DNA from: Kitasatospora sp. NBC_01250
GTDB taxonomy: Bacteria > Actinomycetota > Actinomycetes > Streptomycetales > Streptomycetaceae
NCBI RefSeq assembly: GCF_036226465.1
Contig: NZ_CP108476.1
Span: forward strand, 6,944,001 to 7,008,000
Reading direction: 5' to 3'
Length of the DNA stretch: 64,000 nt
This document shows positions 34,924-44,811 of the stretch, in pieces. Each line of letters begins with the position of its first letter. The first letter of the stretch is position 1. The notes beneath the pieces were generated by a model that saw nothing but the letters and a program-made list of their open reading frames with translations, did not search any database and was not told where the DNA came from. The position numbers were made by a program, and so were the translations under genes.

Positions 34924-36137
34924 CGGCCCCCGCGGCGCTGCCCCCCTTCACGCTGGCCGGCTGGCCGGCCGAGCGGATAGCCGATCCCTACCCGCTCTAC
35001 CGCAGCTATCGCGAGGCCGCCACCGTGCACCGGGTGCCGGGGGAGGGGAGCGGACCGGACAGCTACTACGTCTTCGGGTACGCCCCGGCCGCCCGCGCAC
35101 TGAGCAGTCCCCGGCTGGGCCGCCGGATCCCCGGCGGCAACACCCCGCTCACCCACCGGGCGATCGCGGACACGGCCGTGCGGGAGATGGTGGAGGACTG
35201 GCTGGTCTTCCTGGACCCGCCCCGCCACACCAGGCTGCGCGCCATCCTCAGCCGGGAGTTCACCCCGCGGATGGTGGCCGGCCTGCGGCCCAGACTGGCG
35301 GCGATCGCACGCCATCTGCTGATGAACCGTCAAGAACTCGACCTGGTCGAGGACTTCGCCGCACCCTTCCCGGTGCTGGTGATCTCCGAGCTGCTCGGGC
35401 TGCCCGCCGGGGACGGCAGCTGGCTGCGCGCCGCCTCGCTGCGCCTCCAGCAGGGCAGCAGCTCGCGGGCCGGACAGGCGCCCGAGGGGGCGGCGCAGGC
35501 CGACGCCGCCGCCCGGGAGCTGACCTGGTACTTCCGCGAGCAGATCGGCTCGCGGCGAGCGCGGCCGGGGCGCGACCTGATCAGCCTGCTGCTCGGCCAC
35601 GAGGGCCTGGCCGAGACGGAGATCGCCGCCACCTGCGTCCACCTGCTGACGGCCGGGCACGAGACCACCACCCACCTGATCAGCAAGTCGGTGCTGGCGC
35701 TGCTGCGGAACCCGGAGCTGCTGGCCCACCTGCGGGCCGACCCCGCGCTGCTGGCGGAGGCGGTGGAGGAACTGGCCCGCTACGACCCGCCGGTCCAGGC
35801 CGTCACCCGCTGGGCGCAGCGCGACGAGCGGCTCGGGGACCACCTGGTGCCGCGCGGCTCCAAGGTCACCGTGCTGCTCGGTGCGGCCAACCGCGATCCG
35901 GGCCAGTTCGCCGATCCGGACACGCCACGCCTGCACCGCCGCCAGATCGGACCGCAACTCGCCTTCGGCCTCGGCATCCACTACTGCCTGGGCGCAGCGC
36001 TGGCGCGCGCGGAGGTGGAGCTGGCGCTGGCCGAGCTGCTGGGGCGGCTGGCCGGCGCGCAGCTGCTGGAGCAGCCGGTGCGCTACGCCCAGGACCTGCT
36101 CTTCCACGGGCCGGAGCGGCTGCCGCTGCGCTGGTGA
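34920..36137 (+). CDS. Cytochrome P450 in the RebP/StaP position, 405 aa
   Basis: I-helix LLTAGHETTTHL, ExxR in EELARYDPP, and the heme loop FGLGIHYCLGAALAR with the axial Cys are all intact. GTG start 34920 overlaps the monooxygenase stop. In indolocarbazole pathways the P450 at this position (StaP/RebP, CYP245) makes the aryl-aryl bond of chromopyrrolic acid. Synteny supports the same role, but the sequence is a generic actinobacterial class I P450, so another oxidation is possible. No dedicated ferredoxin gene is nearby. Confidence 0.92.
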   Translation: MTAPAALPPFTLAGWPAERIADPYPLYRSYREAATVHRVPGEGSGPDSYYVFGYAPAARALSSPRLGRRIPGGNTPLTHRAIADTAVREMVEDWLVFLDPPRHTRLRAILSREFTPRMVAGLRPRLAAIARHLLMNRQELDLVEDFAAPFPVLVISELLGLPAGDGSWLRAASLRLQQGSSSRAGQAPEGAAQADAAARELTWYFREQIGSRRARPGRDLISLLLGHEGLAETEIAATCVHLLTAGHETTTHLISKSVLALLRNPELLAHLRADPALLAEAVEELARYDPPVQAVTRWAQRDERLGDHLVPRGSKVTVLLGAANRDPGQFADPDTPRLHRRQIGPQLAFGLGIHYCLGAALARAEVELALAELLGRLAGAQLLEQPVRYAQDLLFHGPERLPLRW

Positions 36138-36179
36138 GGCGTGCTAAGGCTGGTCTGACAGGCCCTGGCGGGCCGGTCG

Positions 36180-39100
36180 TCACTCGGCCGGCGCGCGCAG
36201 GGCCAGCTCCAGCCGGGAGTGGATGCCCAGCTTGCGGAAGATCTGCCGCAGGTGGAAGGCGACGGTGTGCGGCGAGAGGAACATCCGGGCGGCGATCTGC
36301 CGGTTCGTCAGCCCGGCGGCGGCATGCCCCGCCACCGTGCGCTCGGTCCGGGTCAGGCTCGCCCACCCGGTGGCCGGGCTCGGCTCGGCCCGGGTCCAGT
36401 GCCGCCGCCGCACGCCGAGGGCGCGCAGCCGCCGCCGGGCCCGAGCCGCATCCCGTTCGGCGCCAAGACGCTGGTAGGCCTCCAACGCCTGGCCCAGGCT
36501 GCGCACCGCCCGGGGGCGGTCCGCCGGGCCGAGCAGGACGCCGAGGTCCTCGGCCGCCGAGGCGCGGGCCCAGGCGTCCCGGTGGTCGCGGGCGGCGACC
36601 GCCAGCGCCCGCGGGTCGTGCTCCAGCAGCCCGCGCGCGTGCTCCGCGGCGGGCCGCAGAGCGGGCACCGCCGGGTTGGCCTCGGCCAGCCGCCGCACCG
36701 CGGCCAGCACCGCGGCGGCCCGCTCCGGCTCACCGGCGGCCAGCGCCGCGCGCACCAGCCAGGGCACGCAGGCCGGTTCGTCCAGGGTCAGCCGGCCGAG
36801 GGCGGCCTCGTCGGCGGCCAGCTCCTTGAGCGCGTGGCCCACCGGGCCGAGGTCGCCGTCGGCCGCCAGCAGCTGGGCCTCGAACCAGGCCGCCGCGGTC
36901 GCGGGGTCGGCGCCGAGGCCCGGAGCGGGCGTCTGCGGCGGGACGGGCCGCTGGGCCGCCGCCGTGGCGCGCAGCGCGGCGGTGTGCTCGACGGCGGCCG
37001 GGTGGTCGCCGCGGTGGACCGCCACCGTGGCCAGCACCCGCCGGGCCAGCGCCGCGCAGTGCGGGGTGGCCGCTCGCTCGGCCAGCCGCAGCGCGGCATG
37101 GGCCTCGGCGTCCGCCCGCTGCAGGGCGCCCTCGGCCAGCGCCAGCCGGGCCAGCACGATCCGCCGGATCAGCTCCGGGACGAACGGGCCGACCGTCACC
37201 GGCCGGCGCGCCGCAACCGGGCCGCTCGACGCTGCCGGGCCACTCGACGCCGACCCGTCGGCCGCCGTCGGGTCGATCGCCGCCGCGGCCTCGTCCGGGC
37301 AGCCGGCCTGGACCAGCAGCAGCGCCCGGATCGGCTCGGCCGGGGTGTGCCAGGCGGTCGCGCAGCCCTGCGCGGCCAGCGCCACCGCCTCCTGCCCGAG
37401 CTGCAGCGCCGCCTCGGGCCGCCCCGCCCGCCAGGCGAGGACCCCGTCGGCGAGCCGGACCGCCGCCCGCAGGTCGAGCCCCTGGGTGTGTGCCCGGCGC
37501 AGCAGCCGGGCCAGCTCCCGGTGCGGCTCGCCGGGCCCCTGGGCGAGCGCCGCGGCCTGGGTGAGCAGCGCCTCCTGGCGCACCGTCGAGGGGATGCCCC
37601 GATCACCGGCCGCCCGTTCCGCCAGGGCCAGCGCCCCGGCGGGCCGGTCGAGCAGCATCAGCGCGTCGGCCAGCGCGATCCGCAGCCGGGCGGCGGCGGC
37701 CACCGGCACGGCGGGGCGGGCCAGCGCGGCCTCGGCCAGCGAACGGCCCCGGTCCAGCGCGCCGGAGCGTACGCAGGCCTCGGCGGCGAGCGCGGACAGC
37801 TCCGCCGCCGCGAGCGCCCCGTCGCCCGCCGCGTCCGGCGCACCCGCCGCGCCCGGGCCCGCACCCGCCTCAGGTTCTGCGAGCAGCCTCTCGCCCAGCC
37901 CCTCGTCCAGGCCGTCGCCCAGCCCTTCGCCCACCCCGAGCACGTCCAGCCCGCGCAGCGCCAGCTCGGCCGCCGTCGCCGGGTCGCGGGCCAGTGACTG
38001 GGCCGCCGCCAGCCGCAGCAGCGGACCGGTGACGGGGTCGCCGCGGTAGGCCCCGTGCAGCAGGTGCGGAGCGACGGCGACGGCCGAGCGCCCGCCGGCC
38101 AGTTGGACGGCCAGCGCCTGACGGTGCATGGCGGCCCGCACCGCCGGCGGCAGCCCGGCCAGCAGGGCACTTCGCACCAGCTCGTGCCGGAACGTCAGGT
38201 ACTCGCTCTCGCAGTGCGCCAGCCCCGTGCGGGCCGCCTCGCGGAAGACCGGGACCAGCGCGCTCACCGGCTCGTCCAGCATCTGCGCCACCTCGTCCGG
38301 CAGGCTCGCCGGACCGAGCACGGCGGCGGCCTCCAACAGCAGCCGCACCCGGCCCGGCGCCGCGCAGAGCCGACGCGCGATCAGCTCGCCGAGACGGCGC
38401 GGCGGGCCGCCGTCCGCCGGGCCGCCGTCCGCTGCGCCGGCGGACAGCTGGAGCGGGTCCGCGCCGGGCCGCAGCGCGCCGTCCCGCTCCAGCGCCCCGA
38501 GCAGTTCGAACACCTCGCCCGGCCGGCCCCGGGCCAGGCCGAGCAGCGCTGCCAGGCCGCTGTCCGGGGGTGCGCCCAGCAGGTCGGCGCAGAGCTGCCC
38601 GACGGCCACCGCCGACAGCGGCCCGAGCACCAGCCGCAGCAGCTGTCCGTCCTCCGGACCGGACCGCTCTCCCGGCCCCGGCCCCGGCCCCGGCCACTGC
38701 CGCAGGCCCGGCGGGTGGCCCTCGTGCCCGGTGGTCAGCAGTAGCAGGGGAGCACCGCGCCGGGCCGCCACCAGCTGCCCGAGCAGCGCCGGCCAGCCCG
38801 CCCCGCCGTCACAGCTCAGCAGCAGCGGGCCCTGCTGGAGCCGGCCGTCCAGCAGCCCGAGCAGCGCCCGGCCGGCCTGCGGCTCGTCCCACTCCTCGGC
38901 GCCCGAGGGCACCCGGACCTCCAGCGCCCGGGCGAGCACGGGCACCAGCGCCGCCAGCGGCCCGGCGGCGCCGAGCGGGACCGACCGCCAGGCGGACTGC
39001 GTCCACCCGGGGGCGGTCAGGGGTGCGGGAGGCGGCGCGGTGAGCCGGGCGATCCGGAAGCCGCGGGCGGCGGCCAGCAGTTCGCCCTCGCGCAGCAACC

Positions 39101-39350
39101 GGGACCTGCCCGCCCCGCCGGGCCCGCTGATCCGGGCGACGGCGGCGCGGCAGCTGCTCAGGGTGCGCTCCACCAGCCGGTCGAGCAGGGCCAGTTCTTC
39201 GGCCCGCCCGCGCAGCGGCGGTCCGGCCTGCTCACCGCGAACCGGCTCGGGGTGGACGGCGCCGGCCGCGCGCGCCTGGTCGCGGTGCTCCGTGGCCACC
39301 GTCCGTCCCTGGTCCGGTACTCCGGCCGCCCGGGCCGTGCAGCCGCACAT
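36180..39350 (-). CDS. LAL-type (large ATP-binding LuxR) transcriptional regulator, 1056 aa
   Basis: N-terminal AAA-like domain (LRGRAEELALLDRLVE, then ISGPGGAGRSRLL), a long TPR-like middle, and a C-terminal LuxR HTH (LTRTERTVAGHAAAGLTNRQ, IAARMFLSPHTVAFHL). RebR and StaR of indolocarbazole clusters are of this type, so it is the likely pathway activator. The Walker A lysine position reads Arg (GPGGAGRS), which may weaken ATP binding. The start is 6 nt past the exporter stop, so amidohydrolase, exporter and regulator form one operon. Confidence 0.92.
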   Translation of the reverse strand: MCGCTARAAGVPDQGRTVATEHRDQARAAGAVHPEPVRGEQAGPPLRGRAEELALLDRLVERTLSSCRAAVARISGPGGAGRSRLLREGELLAAARGFRIARLTAPPPAPLTAPGWTQSAWRSVPLGAAGPLAALVPVLARALEVRVPSGAEEWDEPQAGRALLGLLDGRLQQGPLLLSCDGGAGWPALLGQLVAARRGAPLLLLTTGHEGHPPGLRQWPGPGPGPGERSGPEDGQLLRLVLGPLSAVAVGQLCADLLGAPPDSGLAALLGLARGRPGEVFELLGALERDGALRPGADPLQLSAGAADGGPADGGPPRRLGELIARRLCAAPGRVRLLLEAAAVLGPASLPDEVAQMLDEPVSALVPVFREAARTGLAHCESEYLTFRHELVRSALLAGLPPAVRAAMHRQALAVQLAGGRSAVAVAPHLLHGAYRGDPVTGPLLRLAAAQSLARDPATAAELALRGLDVLGVGEGLGDGLDEGLGERLLAEPEAGAGPGAAGAPDAAGDGALAAAELSALAAEACVRSGALDRGRSLAEAALARPAVPVAAAARLRIALADALMLLDRPAGALALAERAAGDRGIPSTVRQEALLTQAAALAQGPGEPHRELARLLRRAHTQGLDLRAAVRLADGVLAWRAGRPEAALQLGQEAVALAAQGCATAWHTPAEPIRALLLVQAGCPDEAAAAIDPTAADGSASSGPAASSGPVAARRPVTVGPFVPELIRRIVLARLALAEGALQRADAEAHAALRLAERAATPHCAALARRVLATVAVHRGDHPAAVEHTAALRATAAAQRPVPPQTPAPGLGADPATAAAWFEAQLLAADGDLGPVGHALKELAADEAALGRLTLDEPACVPWLVRAALAAGEPERAAAVLAAVRRLAEANPAVPALRPAAEHARGLLEHDPRALAVAARDHRDAWARASAAEDLGVLLGPADRPRAVRSLGQALEAYQRLGAERDAARARRRLRALGVRRRHWTRAEPSPATGWASLTRTERTVAGHAAAGLTNRQIAARMFLSPHTVAFHLRQIFRKLGIHSRLELALRAPAE

Positions 39351-39356
39351 CGAGCC

Positions 39357-40856
39357 TCAACCGCCCACGCTCGGCACCCGGTCCACGTCCGTGTCCTGGC
39401 CGTCGGCGGCCCCGGCGCCGGTGGCGGTGCGGGCCGGCCAGCCGGGCAGCAGCGTGGCCAGCACCGCGCAACAGAGCGCCAGCACCATGGCCAGCGTGTA
39501 GCCCGCGGCCACCCCGGTGGCGAAGTGCGCGCGGTAGCCGGGGCTGTCCGCGCGGGCGCTGCCCAGGCCGCTCACCGCGCGCGCCACGATGGTGGCCAGC
39601 ACCGCCACGCTGAGCGCCTGGCAGACCCGCTGGGTGGCCTGGAGCAGGGAAATTCCGCGGGCGACGGCCGCACGCGGGACCTCGCCCAGCGCCGTGACCT
39701 GGGTCAGCGGCGGGATCACCCCGGCGCCGGCGCCGGCCAGCACCAGCGGTCCGATCAGCGCGGCGGGGGCGGGGTCGGCGGCGTACGTGCGCAGCAGCGC
39801 GATGCCGCCGGCCAGCAGCAGGAAGCCGAGGGTCATCGGCAGCCGGGGGCCGAGCCGGTCGCGGATCCGCCCGCCGAGCAGCCCGGTGGCACCGGAGCTG
39901 ATCGCCAGTGGCAGCAGGGCCAGCCCCGCGTCCAGCGCGCTCGACCCGTGCACCACCTGGATGCTCAGCGGGAGCAGGAACTGCGTGCCGAAGAACGGCA
40001 CTTGGCTGAGCGCGTTGATCGCGCTGCCGATCCCGTAGGTGCGCACCCGGTAGAGCCGGAAGTCGAACAGGCCGGGGCCCGAACCGCGCAGTTGGTGCAG
40101 CACCAGGAAGCCGAGCGCCAAGGCGCCCACGCCGAAGGCGACCAGCGCACCGCGCCCGTTGCCGGAGCCGAGCAGCGAGGCGCCCAGCAGCAGCCCGCCG
40201 AAGCCCGGGCAGACGGCGGCCACGCTCGCCCGGTCCACCCGGGGCGGGGTGGTCGGGCGTGGCTCGTCCGGGGCCAGGAACCGGCTGCCGAGCAGGACGC
40301 CGAGCAGGCCGATCGGCACGTTGATGAAGAAGATCCAGCTGATCAGACCGGCGTCCACGAAGACGCCGCCGACCAGCGGCCCGATCATCGGGGCGAAGAC
40401 CAGCACCAGCCCGAAGGCGCCGAAGGCCACGCCCCGTCGCTCGGGCGGGAACGCGGTGAAGAGCCGGGCCGAGCCGAGCGGCAGGGCGAAGCCGCCCGCC
40501 AGGCCCTGGAGCACCCGGGCCGCGATCAGCAGGCCCAGGGTCGGCGCCAGCCCGCAGAGCAGCGAGGCGAACGCGAAGGCGAACAGCGAGGCGAGGAAGA
40601 CCCGTTTGGCGCCGAAGCGCTCGCCCAGCTCGCCGGCCAGCGGGGTGGCGATGCCGAGCGCGAGCGCGTAGCCGCTGACCACCCACTGCACCTCGGCGGT
40701 CGGCGCCGCGTAGGTCTCCTGGAGCGCGTGGACGGCGACGTTGACCACCGTGGCGTCCAGGATGGTCATGAAGGAGCCCACCGAGACCGCGACCAGCGTC
40801 TTCCAGGGCGAGCCGCCGGCGGGGCGCTCGTCGGCGCGGGGCGCGGGGGAGCCCAT
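39357..40856 (-). CDS. MFS drug exporter, DHA2/EmrB-QacA type, 499 aa
   Basis: About fourteen hydrophobic helices. DHA2 signatures are LDATVVNVAVHALQ in helix 1, ELGERFGAKRVF (motif A) and GPLVGGVFVD (motif C). The ATG shares its A with the TGA of the amidohydrolase gene. It presumably exports the cluster product and gives self-resistance. Confidence 0.93.
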   Translation of the reverse strand: MGSPAPRADERPAGGSPWKTLVAVSVGSFMTILDATVVNVAVHALQETYAAPTAEVQWVVSGYALALGIATPLAGELGERFGAKRVFLASLFAFAFASLLCGLAPTLGLLIAARVLQGLAGGFALPLGSARLFTAFPPERRGVAFGAFGLVLVFAPMIGPLVGGVFVDAGLISWIFFINVPIGLLGVLLGSRFLAPDEPRPTTPPRVDRASVAAVCPGFGGLLLGASLLGSGNGRGALVAFGVGALALGFLVLHQLRGSGPGLFDFRLYRVRTYGIGSAINALSQVPFFGTQFLLPLSIQVVHGSSALDAGLALLPLAISSGATGLLGGRIRDRLGPRLPMTLGFLLLAGGIALLRTYAADPAPAALIGPLVLAGAGAGVIPPLTQVTALGEVPRAAVARGISLLQATQRVCQALSVAVLATIVARAVSGLGSARADSPGYRAHFATGVAAGYTLAMVLALCCAVLATLLPGWPARTATGAGAADGQDTDVDRVPSVGG

Positions 40857-42163
40857 CAGCCGGCCGGCCGGAATGGGGCGGCGTGGTCGGCGGAGGCGGC
40901 CTGGCGCGGCACCTCGGGGGCGCCGGCGCGGTGGACGATACGGCCGTCCTTGACGATCAGCCGCAGGTCGTCCAGCGCCGCGAGGTCGGTGCTCGGATCG
41001 CCGCCGACCACGAGCAGGTCGGCCCGCCTTCCGGGGGCCAGCACGCCGAGGGTCTCGCGCTGCCCGCAGACCGCGGCGGCGTGCCGGGTGGCGGACTCGA
41101 TCACCTGGAGCGGGGACAGGCCGGCGGCCAGCAGGTACCGCAGCTCGCCGCGCGGCAGCCCGGGCGGCACCCCGGGCAGGCCGACCCAGTCGCTGCCGAG
41201 TGCCACGGTGCCGCCGGCGGCGACGAAGCGGGCGAGCACCGCGACCATGAACGCCTCGATCTCGCGCAGGGCTGCCTCGCCCAGCTCCGGCAGACCCATC
41301 CGGATGCCGGCCAGTTCGTTGCCGATGGTCGGCACCAGGTAGATGCCCTGCTCGACCATCGCGTCCAGCTGCCGGGCGAGATCGGGCAGCGCGCTCAGGT
41401 GCAGGGCGCCGGTGCGCTGGAGCTCGACATGGCCGACGTCCGGCGGCAGCGGGAAGAGCAGGTGCTCGACGCTGGTCACCCCGGCGGCCAGCGCCACCTC
41501 CAGCTGGTCGGCGTGGTGCACGTGCGAGCGCACCGGCAGACCGTGCTCGGCGGCGCGCCGGGCCACCGCCTTGATCAACTCGGGCTCCAGCACCGGGAGA
41601 TGCCCGGGGTGGCGGAAGTCGAAGTCGAACGGCTCCTGGGTGATCTTGATGAAGTCCACGCCCAGTGCAGCCAGTTCGTCCACGGCGGCGACCGCCTGCG
41701 GGAGCGAGTCGACGCCGCGCGCCGCCGAGCCGTCGCCGCGGATCACCGGGTAGCCGCCGGGCGCGGTGATCGCCGGCCCGGCCAGGAACGTCCGGGCGGC
41801 GCCCGGTTCGCGTCCGGCGGCCCGCAGCTGCGGGACCAGCTGCGGACCGCTGCCCGTGTTGCCGATGCTGGTCACCCCGTCGCGCAGGAAGGCGCCCAGG
41901 ACGTCGGGAATGTCGCGTTCGACATGGGTGTGGGAATCGATCAATCCCGGCAGGATGCTCTGCCCCTCGCAGTGCACGATCTCGGCACCGGGCGGGATTT
42001 CGGTGGCGCCGTCGGGCGCCAGCCTGGTCAGGACGCCGTGTTCGATCAGAATGACGCCACTGGCGCTGGGCGGCGCGCCCGTGCCGTCCACCAGGCGGCC
42101 GCCGATTAGGGCGATGACCTGCGGTGATGCTCCGGTGTCGGAAGCCTGCTGCTGGTGGTTCAA
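40856..42163 (-). CDS. Metal-dependent amidohydrolase (prolidase/imidazolonepropionase-like), 435 aa
   Basis: TTG 42163 is favoured because AGGGGG precedes it by 8 nt; an ATG 27 codons earlier lies in AT-rich, non-coding-looking sequence. Metal-site motifs are DSHTHVERD, FIKIT (Lys), RSHVHH, and GSDW with the catalytic Asp. The family cleaves amides, lactams or related bonds. Its position at the head of an exporter-regulator operon suggests a tailoring or self-protection hydrolase for the bisindole product, which is inference; a general peptidase role is possible. Confidence 0.85.
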   Translation of the reverse strand: MNHQQQASDTGASPQVIALIGGRLVDGTGAPPSASGVILIEHGVLTRLAPDGATEIPPGAEIVHCEGQSILPGLIDSHTHVERDIPDVLGAFLRDGVTSIGNTGSGPQLVPQLRAAGREPGAARTFLAGPAITAPGGYPVIRGDGSAARGVDSLPQAVAAVDELAALGVDFIKITQEPFDFDFRHPGHLPVLEPELIKAVARRAAEHGLPVRSHVHHADQLEVALAAGVTSVEHLLFPLPPDVGHVELQRTGALHLSALPDLARQLDAMVEQGIYLVPTIGNELAGIRMGLPELGEAALREIEAFMVAVLARFVAAGGTVALGSDWVGLPGVPPGLPRGELRYLLAAGLSPLQVIESATRHAAAVCGQRETLGVLAPGRRADLLVVGGDPSTDLAALDDLRLIVKDGRIVHRAGAPEVPRQAASADHAAPFRPAG

Positions 42164-42519
42164 CGAGGACCCCCTGCCGATCGCAAGGCTGAACGTTAAA
42201 TATGAAGAATGCGCTTTCCGGCATTCTGAATTGATCGGCCACAAACGAGATTAAAGGGCTGTCTGACGGAGTGTCAAGGTCTTTCGAGGCGTACTGGAAA
42301 GGGGGGTTGGGCAGCTGTTCCGGTGCGGCTCGGCGCGGGCCCGGCCCAGCCCCGGGGTCCCGGCGGAAGGCTGCAGGGTGCCCAATATTTCAGGATCTCA
42401 TAGGTCATCAGGTATCCGATACTGCTTCGCCGAGTGTTCATGACATGGACATCCGGGGTATGTCTACGCGCGTTTCACTCTTGGCCGTTGAGCAGGAACG
42501 AAGACAAAGAGAAGGTGCG
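42164..42519. promoter_or_regulatory. AT-richer divergent promoter region with two palindromes
   Basis: Separates the amidohydrolase operon from the ABC importer operon. AGAATGC-GCTTTCCG-GCATTCT (42206-42227) has perfect 7-bp arms and lies just upstream of the amidohydrolase start. GTATC-C-GATAC (42412-42422) lies about 100 bp ahead of the importer and has the size of a LacI-type operator core. No coding frame is convincing here. Confidence 0.55.
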
Positions 42520-43434
42520 ATGGCGCAGTTGAGCAAGCGGTCCCGCCGGATCAACCGGCCGCGTGAGGGGTGGGCCGGCTGGTTGTACACGGCGCCGGCG
42601 CTGTTGATCTTCTCGGTCTTCATCATCGGACCGACCGCCTACACGCTGTACATCAGCACCTTCCACTGGAACACCCTCAACCCCTCGATGTCGACCTTCA
42701 TCGGGACGGACAACTACCGGCAGCTCTTCCAGTCCACCTCGCCCAGCTTCCTGACCAGCGCCTGGAACTCGCTCTACTACTGCGGCGCGATGGTGATCGG
42801 CGGCACCGCGATATCCCTGGCGCTGGCCCTGCTGCTGCAGCGCGGCGGGCGGGCGCTGACCGCCGCCCGGATCGCCGTCTTCGCACCGCACGCGACGCCG
42901 ATCGTGGCCACCTCGCTCGCCTGGGTCTGGCTCTTCAACCCGCAGTTCGGCCTGGTGGACATGGTCCTCAAGGACCTGCACCTGCCGGTCTCGCAGTTCC
43001 TCTTCTCCAGCACCTGGGCGATGCCCTCGGTGATCGTCTACAGCCTCTGGCACGAGGTGGGCTTCACCGTCGTGCTCTTCCTCGGCGGCCTGGCCGTGGT
43101 CTCTTCCGAACTCAGCGAGGCCGCCCGGATGGACGGCGCCAGCGCCCGCCAGGAGTTCTGGTACGTCACCTGGCCGCAGCTGCGCCCCGTGACGCTCTTC
43201 TCGATCGTGATCACCAGCATCAGCTCGCTGCAGGCCTTCACCCAGTTCTACGAGATGAGCCACGGCGGCCCGGCCTACGCCACCACCACCCTCAGCTACC
43301 TCCTCTACCAGGAGGCGTTCGTGCTGTTCGACACCGGCTACGGCGCCGCCCTCGCGGTGGTGCTGTTCATCGTGACCGCCGCCTTCACGGTGCTCCAGCG
43401 CCGGATCGGCGGCCGCCTGGCCGCGGACTTCTGA
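42520..43434 (+). CDS. Sugar-type ABC importer permease, 304 aa
   Basis: Six TM helices and the EAA loop EAARMDGASARQEFW that docks the ATPase. ATG 42520 is preceded by GAGAAGG; the frame upstream is non-coding. CUT1-type MalF/UgpA-like subunit. First gene of the importer operon. The operon has no ATPase gene, so a shared MsiK-type ATPase encoded elsewhere is expected, as usual in Streptomyces. Confidence 0.94.
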   Translation: MAQLSKRSRRINRPREGWAGWLYTAPALLIFSVFIIGPTAYTLYISTFHWNTLNPSMSTFIGTDNYRQLFQSTSPSFLTSAWNSLYYCGAMVIGGTAISLALALLLQRGGRALTAARIAVFAPHATPIVATSLAWVWLFNPQFGLVDMVLKDLHLPVSQFLFSSTWAMPSVIVYSLWHEVGFTVVLFLGGLAVVSSELSEAARMDGASARQEFWYVTWPQLRPVTLFSIVITSISSLQAFTQFYEMSHGGPAYATTTLSYLLYQEAFVLFDTGYGAALAVVLFIVTAAFTVLQRRIGGRLAADF

Positions 43435-43497
43435 ACCGTGCCTGCCCGCCCTGACTTCCCTGCCCCGTCCGTCCCCTCCGTAGGTAAGGAAACCCTC

Positions 43498-44811
43498 GTG
43501 ATCTCCTCCAGCCCCAGACTGCGCCGGACCGCCGCCAGTGTGCTCGCCGCCGCCACCGTGCTCGGCGCGCTGAGCGCCTGCTCCTCCAGCTCCAAGAGCT
43601 CCGACGCGGGTTCGGGCGGCACGACCACGATCTCCTTCATGCAGATCATGATCAGCGGCACCCAGAAGAGCACCCTCACCTCGCTGACCAACGCCTTCCA
43701 GCAGGCCAACCCGAACATCAAGGTCAACCTGGAGTTCCAGCCCGACTACGGCACCCTGCACGCCAAGGAGACGGCCGGCGTCGCGGCCCACAACCCGCCC
43801 ACCATCGGCCAGGTCTACGAGAGCTGGGCCGCCGACTTCGCCAAGAGCCAGGTGATCCTGCCCGTCGCGCAGTTCGCGGGCAGCGACAACCCGGCCGGCC
43901 TCACCGACTTCTACCAGGGCGTGCAGAAGGACCTGCGGCTGCCCGACGGCAAGCTGTGGATGTGGCCGTTCAACAAGAGCGTCCAGGTGCTCTTCTACAA
44001 CCAGGACATGCTGCAGGCCAAGGGCCAGAGCGCACCCACCACCTGGGACCAGTTCGCCACCGCCGCCAAGGCGGTGAGCACCGACGGGGTGACCGGCATC
44101 AGCGTCGACCCGGGCACCACCGCCGCGCCCGGCGGCGGCACCAACATGTTCCAGGCGCTCTGCGCCGCCAACGGCACCCCGGACTTCGCCCCCGACGGCA
44201 CCCCGCAGCTCAACAGCCCGGCCGCCGTGCAGGCGCTGACCTACCTGGCGGACCTGAAGAAGTCGGGCGCGCTCGCGGTGGGCACCAACTACCCGGGCGA
44301 GACCGCGCTCGGCGCCAAGAAGGGCGCCTTCGACCTGTCCAGCGCGGCGGGCTACTACTTCGAGAACCAGGCCGTGGGCGGCAAGTTCACCCTGGGCACC
44401 GAGGTGCTGCCGGCGGGCTCCACCGGCAAGCCGAGCAACATCATCTCCGGCACCAACATCGCGATGTTCGCCTCGGCCAGCAAGGCCCAGCAGGCGGCGG
44501 CCTGGAAGTACATGCAGTTCCTGGCCTCCGCGAGCAGCCAGGCGCAGTGGTCCAGCACCACGGGCTACCTGCCGGTCACCCCGAAGGCGCTCGACCAGAT
44601 GGGCGACTTCCTGGCGAAGAACCCCTACATGAAGACCGCCGCCGCGGCGCTGGACTACGCGATCGCGCAGCCCGCCTACCCGTGGGTCGCCAAGGCGGAG
44701 GGCGAGGAGGTCGTCGCGCTGCAGAAGGTGCTGGAGCAGGGCGCCGACCCGCAGTCCGCGGCCAACGCCGCCCAGCAGGCCGCCGTCGCCGACCAGAAGG
44801 CGAACCAGTGA
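43498..44811 (+). CDS. Solute-binding lipoprotein of a sugar-type ABC importer, 437 aa
   Basis: GTG 43498 after AAGGA. Signal peptide RLRRTAASVLAAATVLGALSAC with lipobox Cys28. The rest matches family 1 extracellular solute-binding proteins (SLTNAFQQANPNIKVNLEF; WMWPFNKSVQVLFYN), a group that takes oligosaccharides, glycerol-phosphate and relatives. Substrate unknown; the phosphatase and nuclease-like hydrolase downstream hint at a phosphorylated ligand. Confidence 0.94.
   Translation: MISSSPRLRRTAASVLAAATVLGALSACSSSSKSSDAGSGGTTTISFMQIMISGTQKSTLTSLTNAFQQANPNIKVNLEFQPDYGTLHAKETAGVAAHNPPTIGQVYESWAADFAKSQVILPVAQFAGSDNPAGLTDFYQGVQKDLRLPDGKLWMWPFNKSVQVLFYNQDMLQAKGQSAPTTWDQFATAAKAVSTDGVTGISVDPGTTAAPGGGTNMFQALCAANGTPDFAPDGTPQLNSPAAVQALTYLADLKKSGALAVGTNYPGETALGAKKGAFDLSSAAGYYFENQAVGGKFTLGTEVLPAGSTGKPSNIISGTNIAMFASASKAQQAAAWKYMQFLASASSQAQWSSTTGYLPVTPKALDQMGDFLAKNPYMKTAAAALDYAIAQPAYPWVAKAEGEEVVALQKVLEQGADPQSAANAAQQAAVADQKANQ

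Noticed and set aside
28396..36137. Violacein pathway
   Set aside because: VioA/VioB-like genes are present, but there is no VioE and the RebC-like plus P450 pair points to the indolocarbazole branch.
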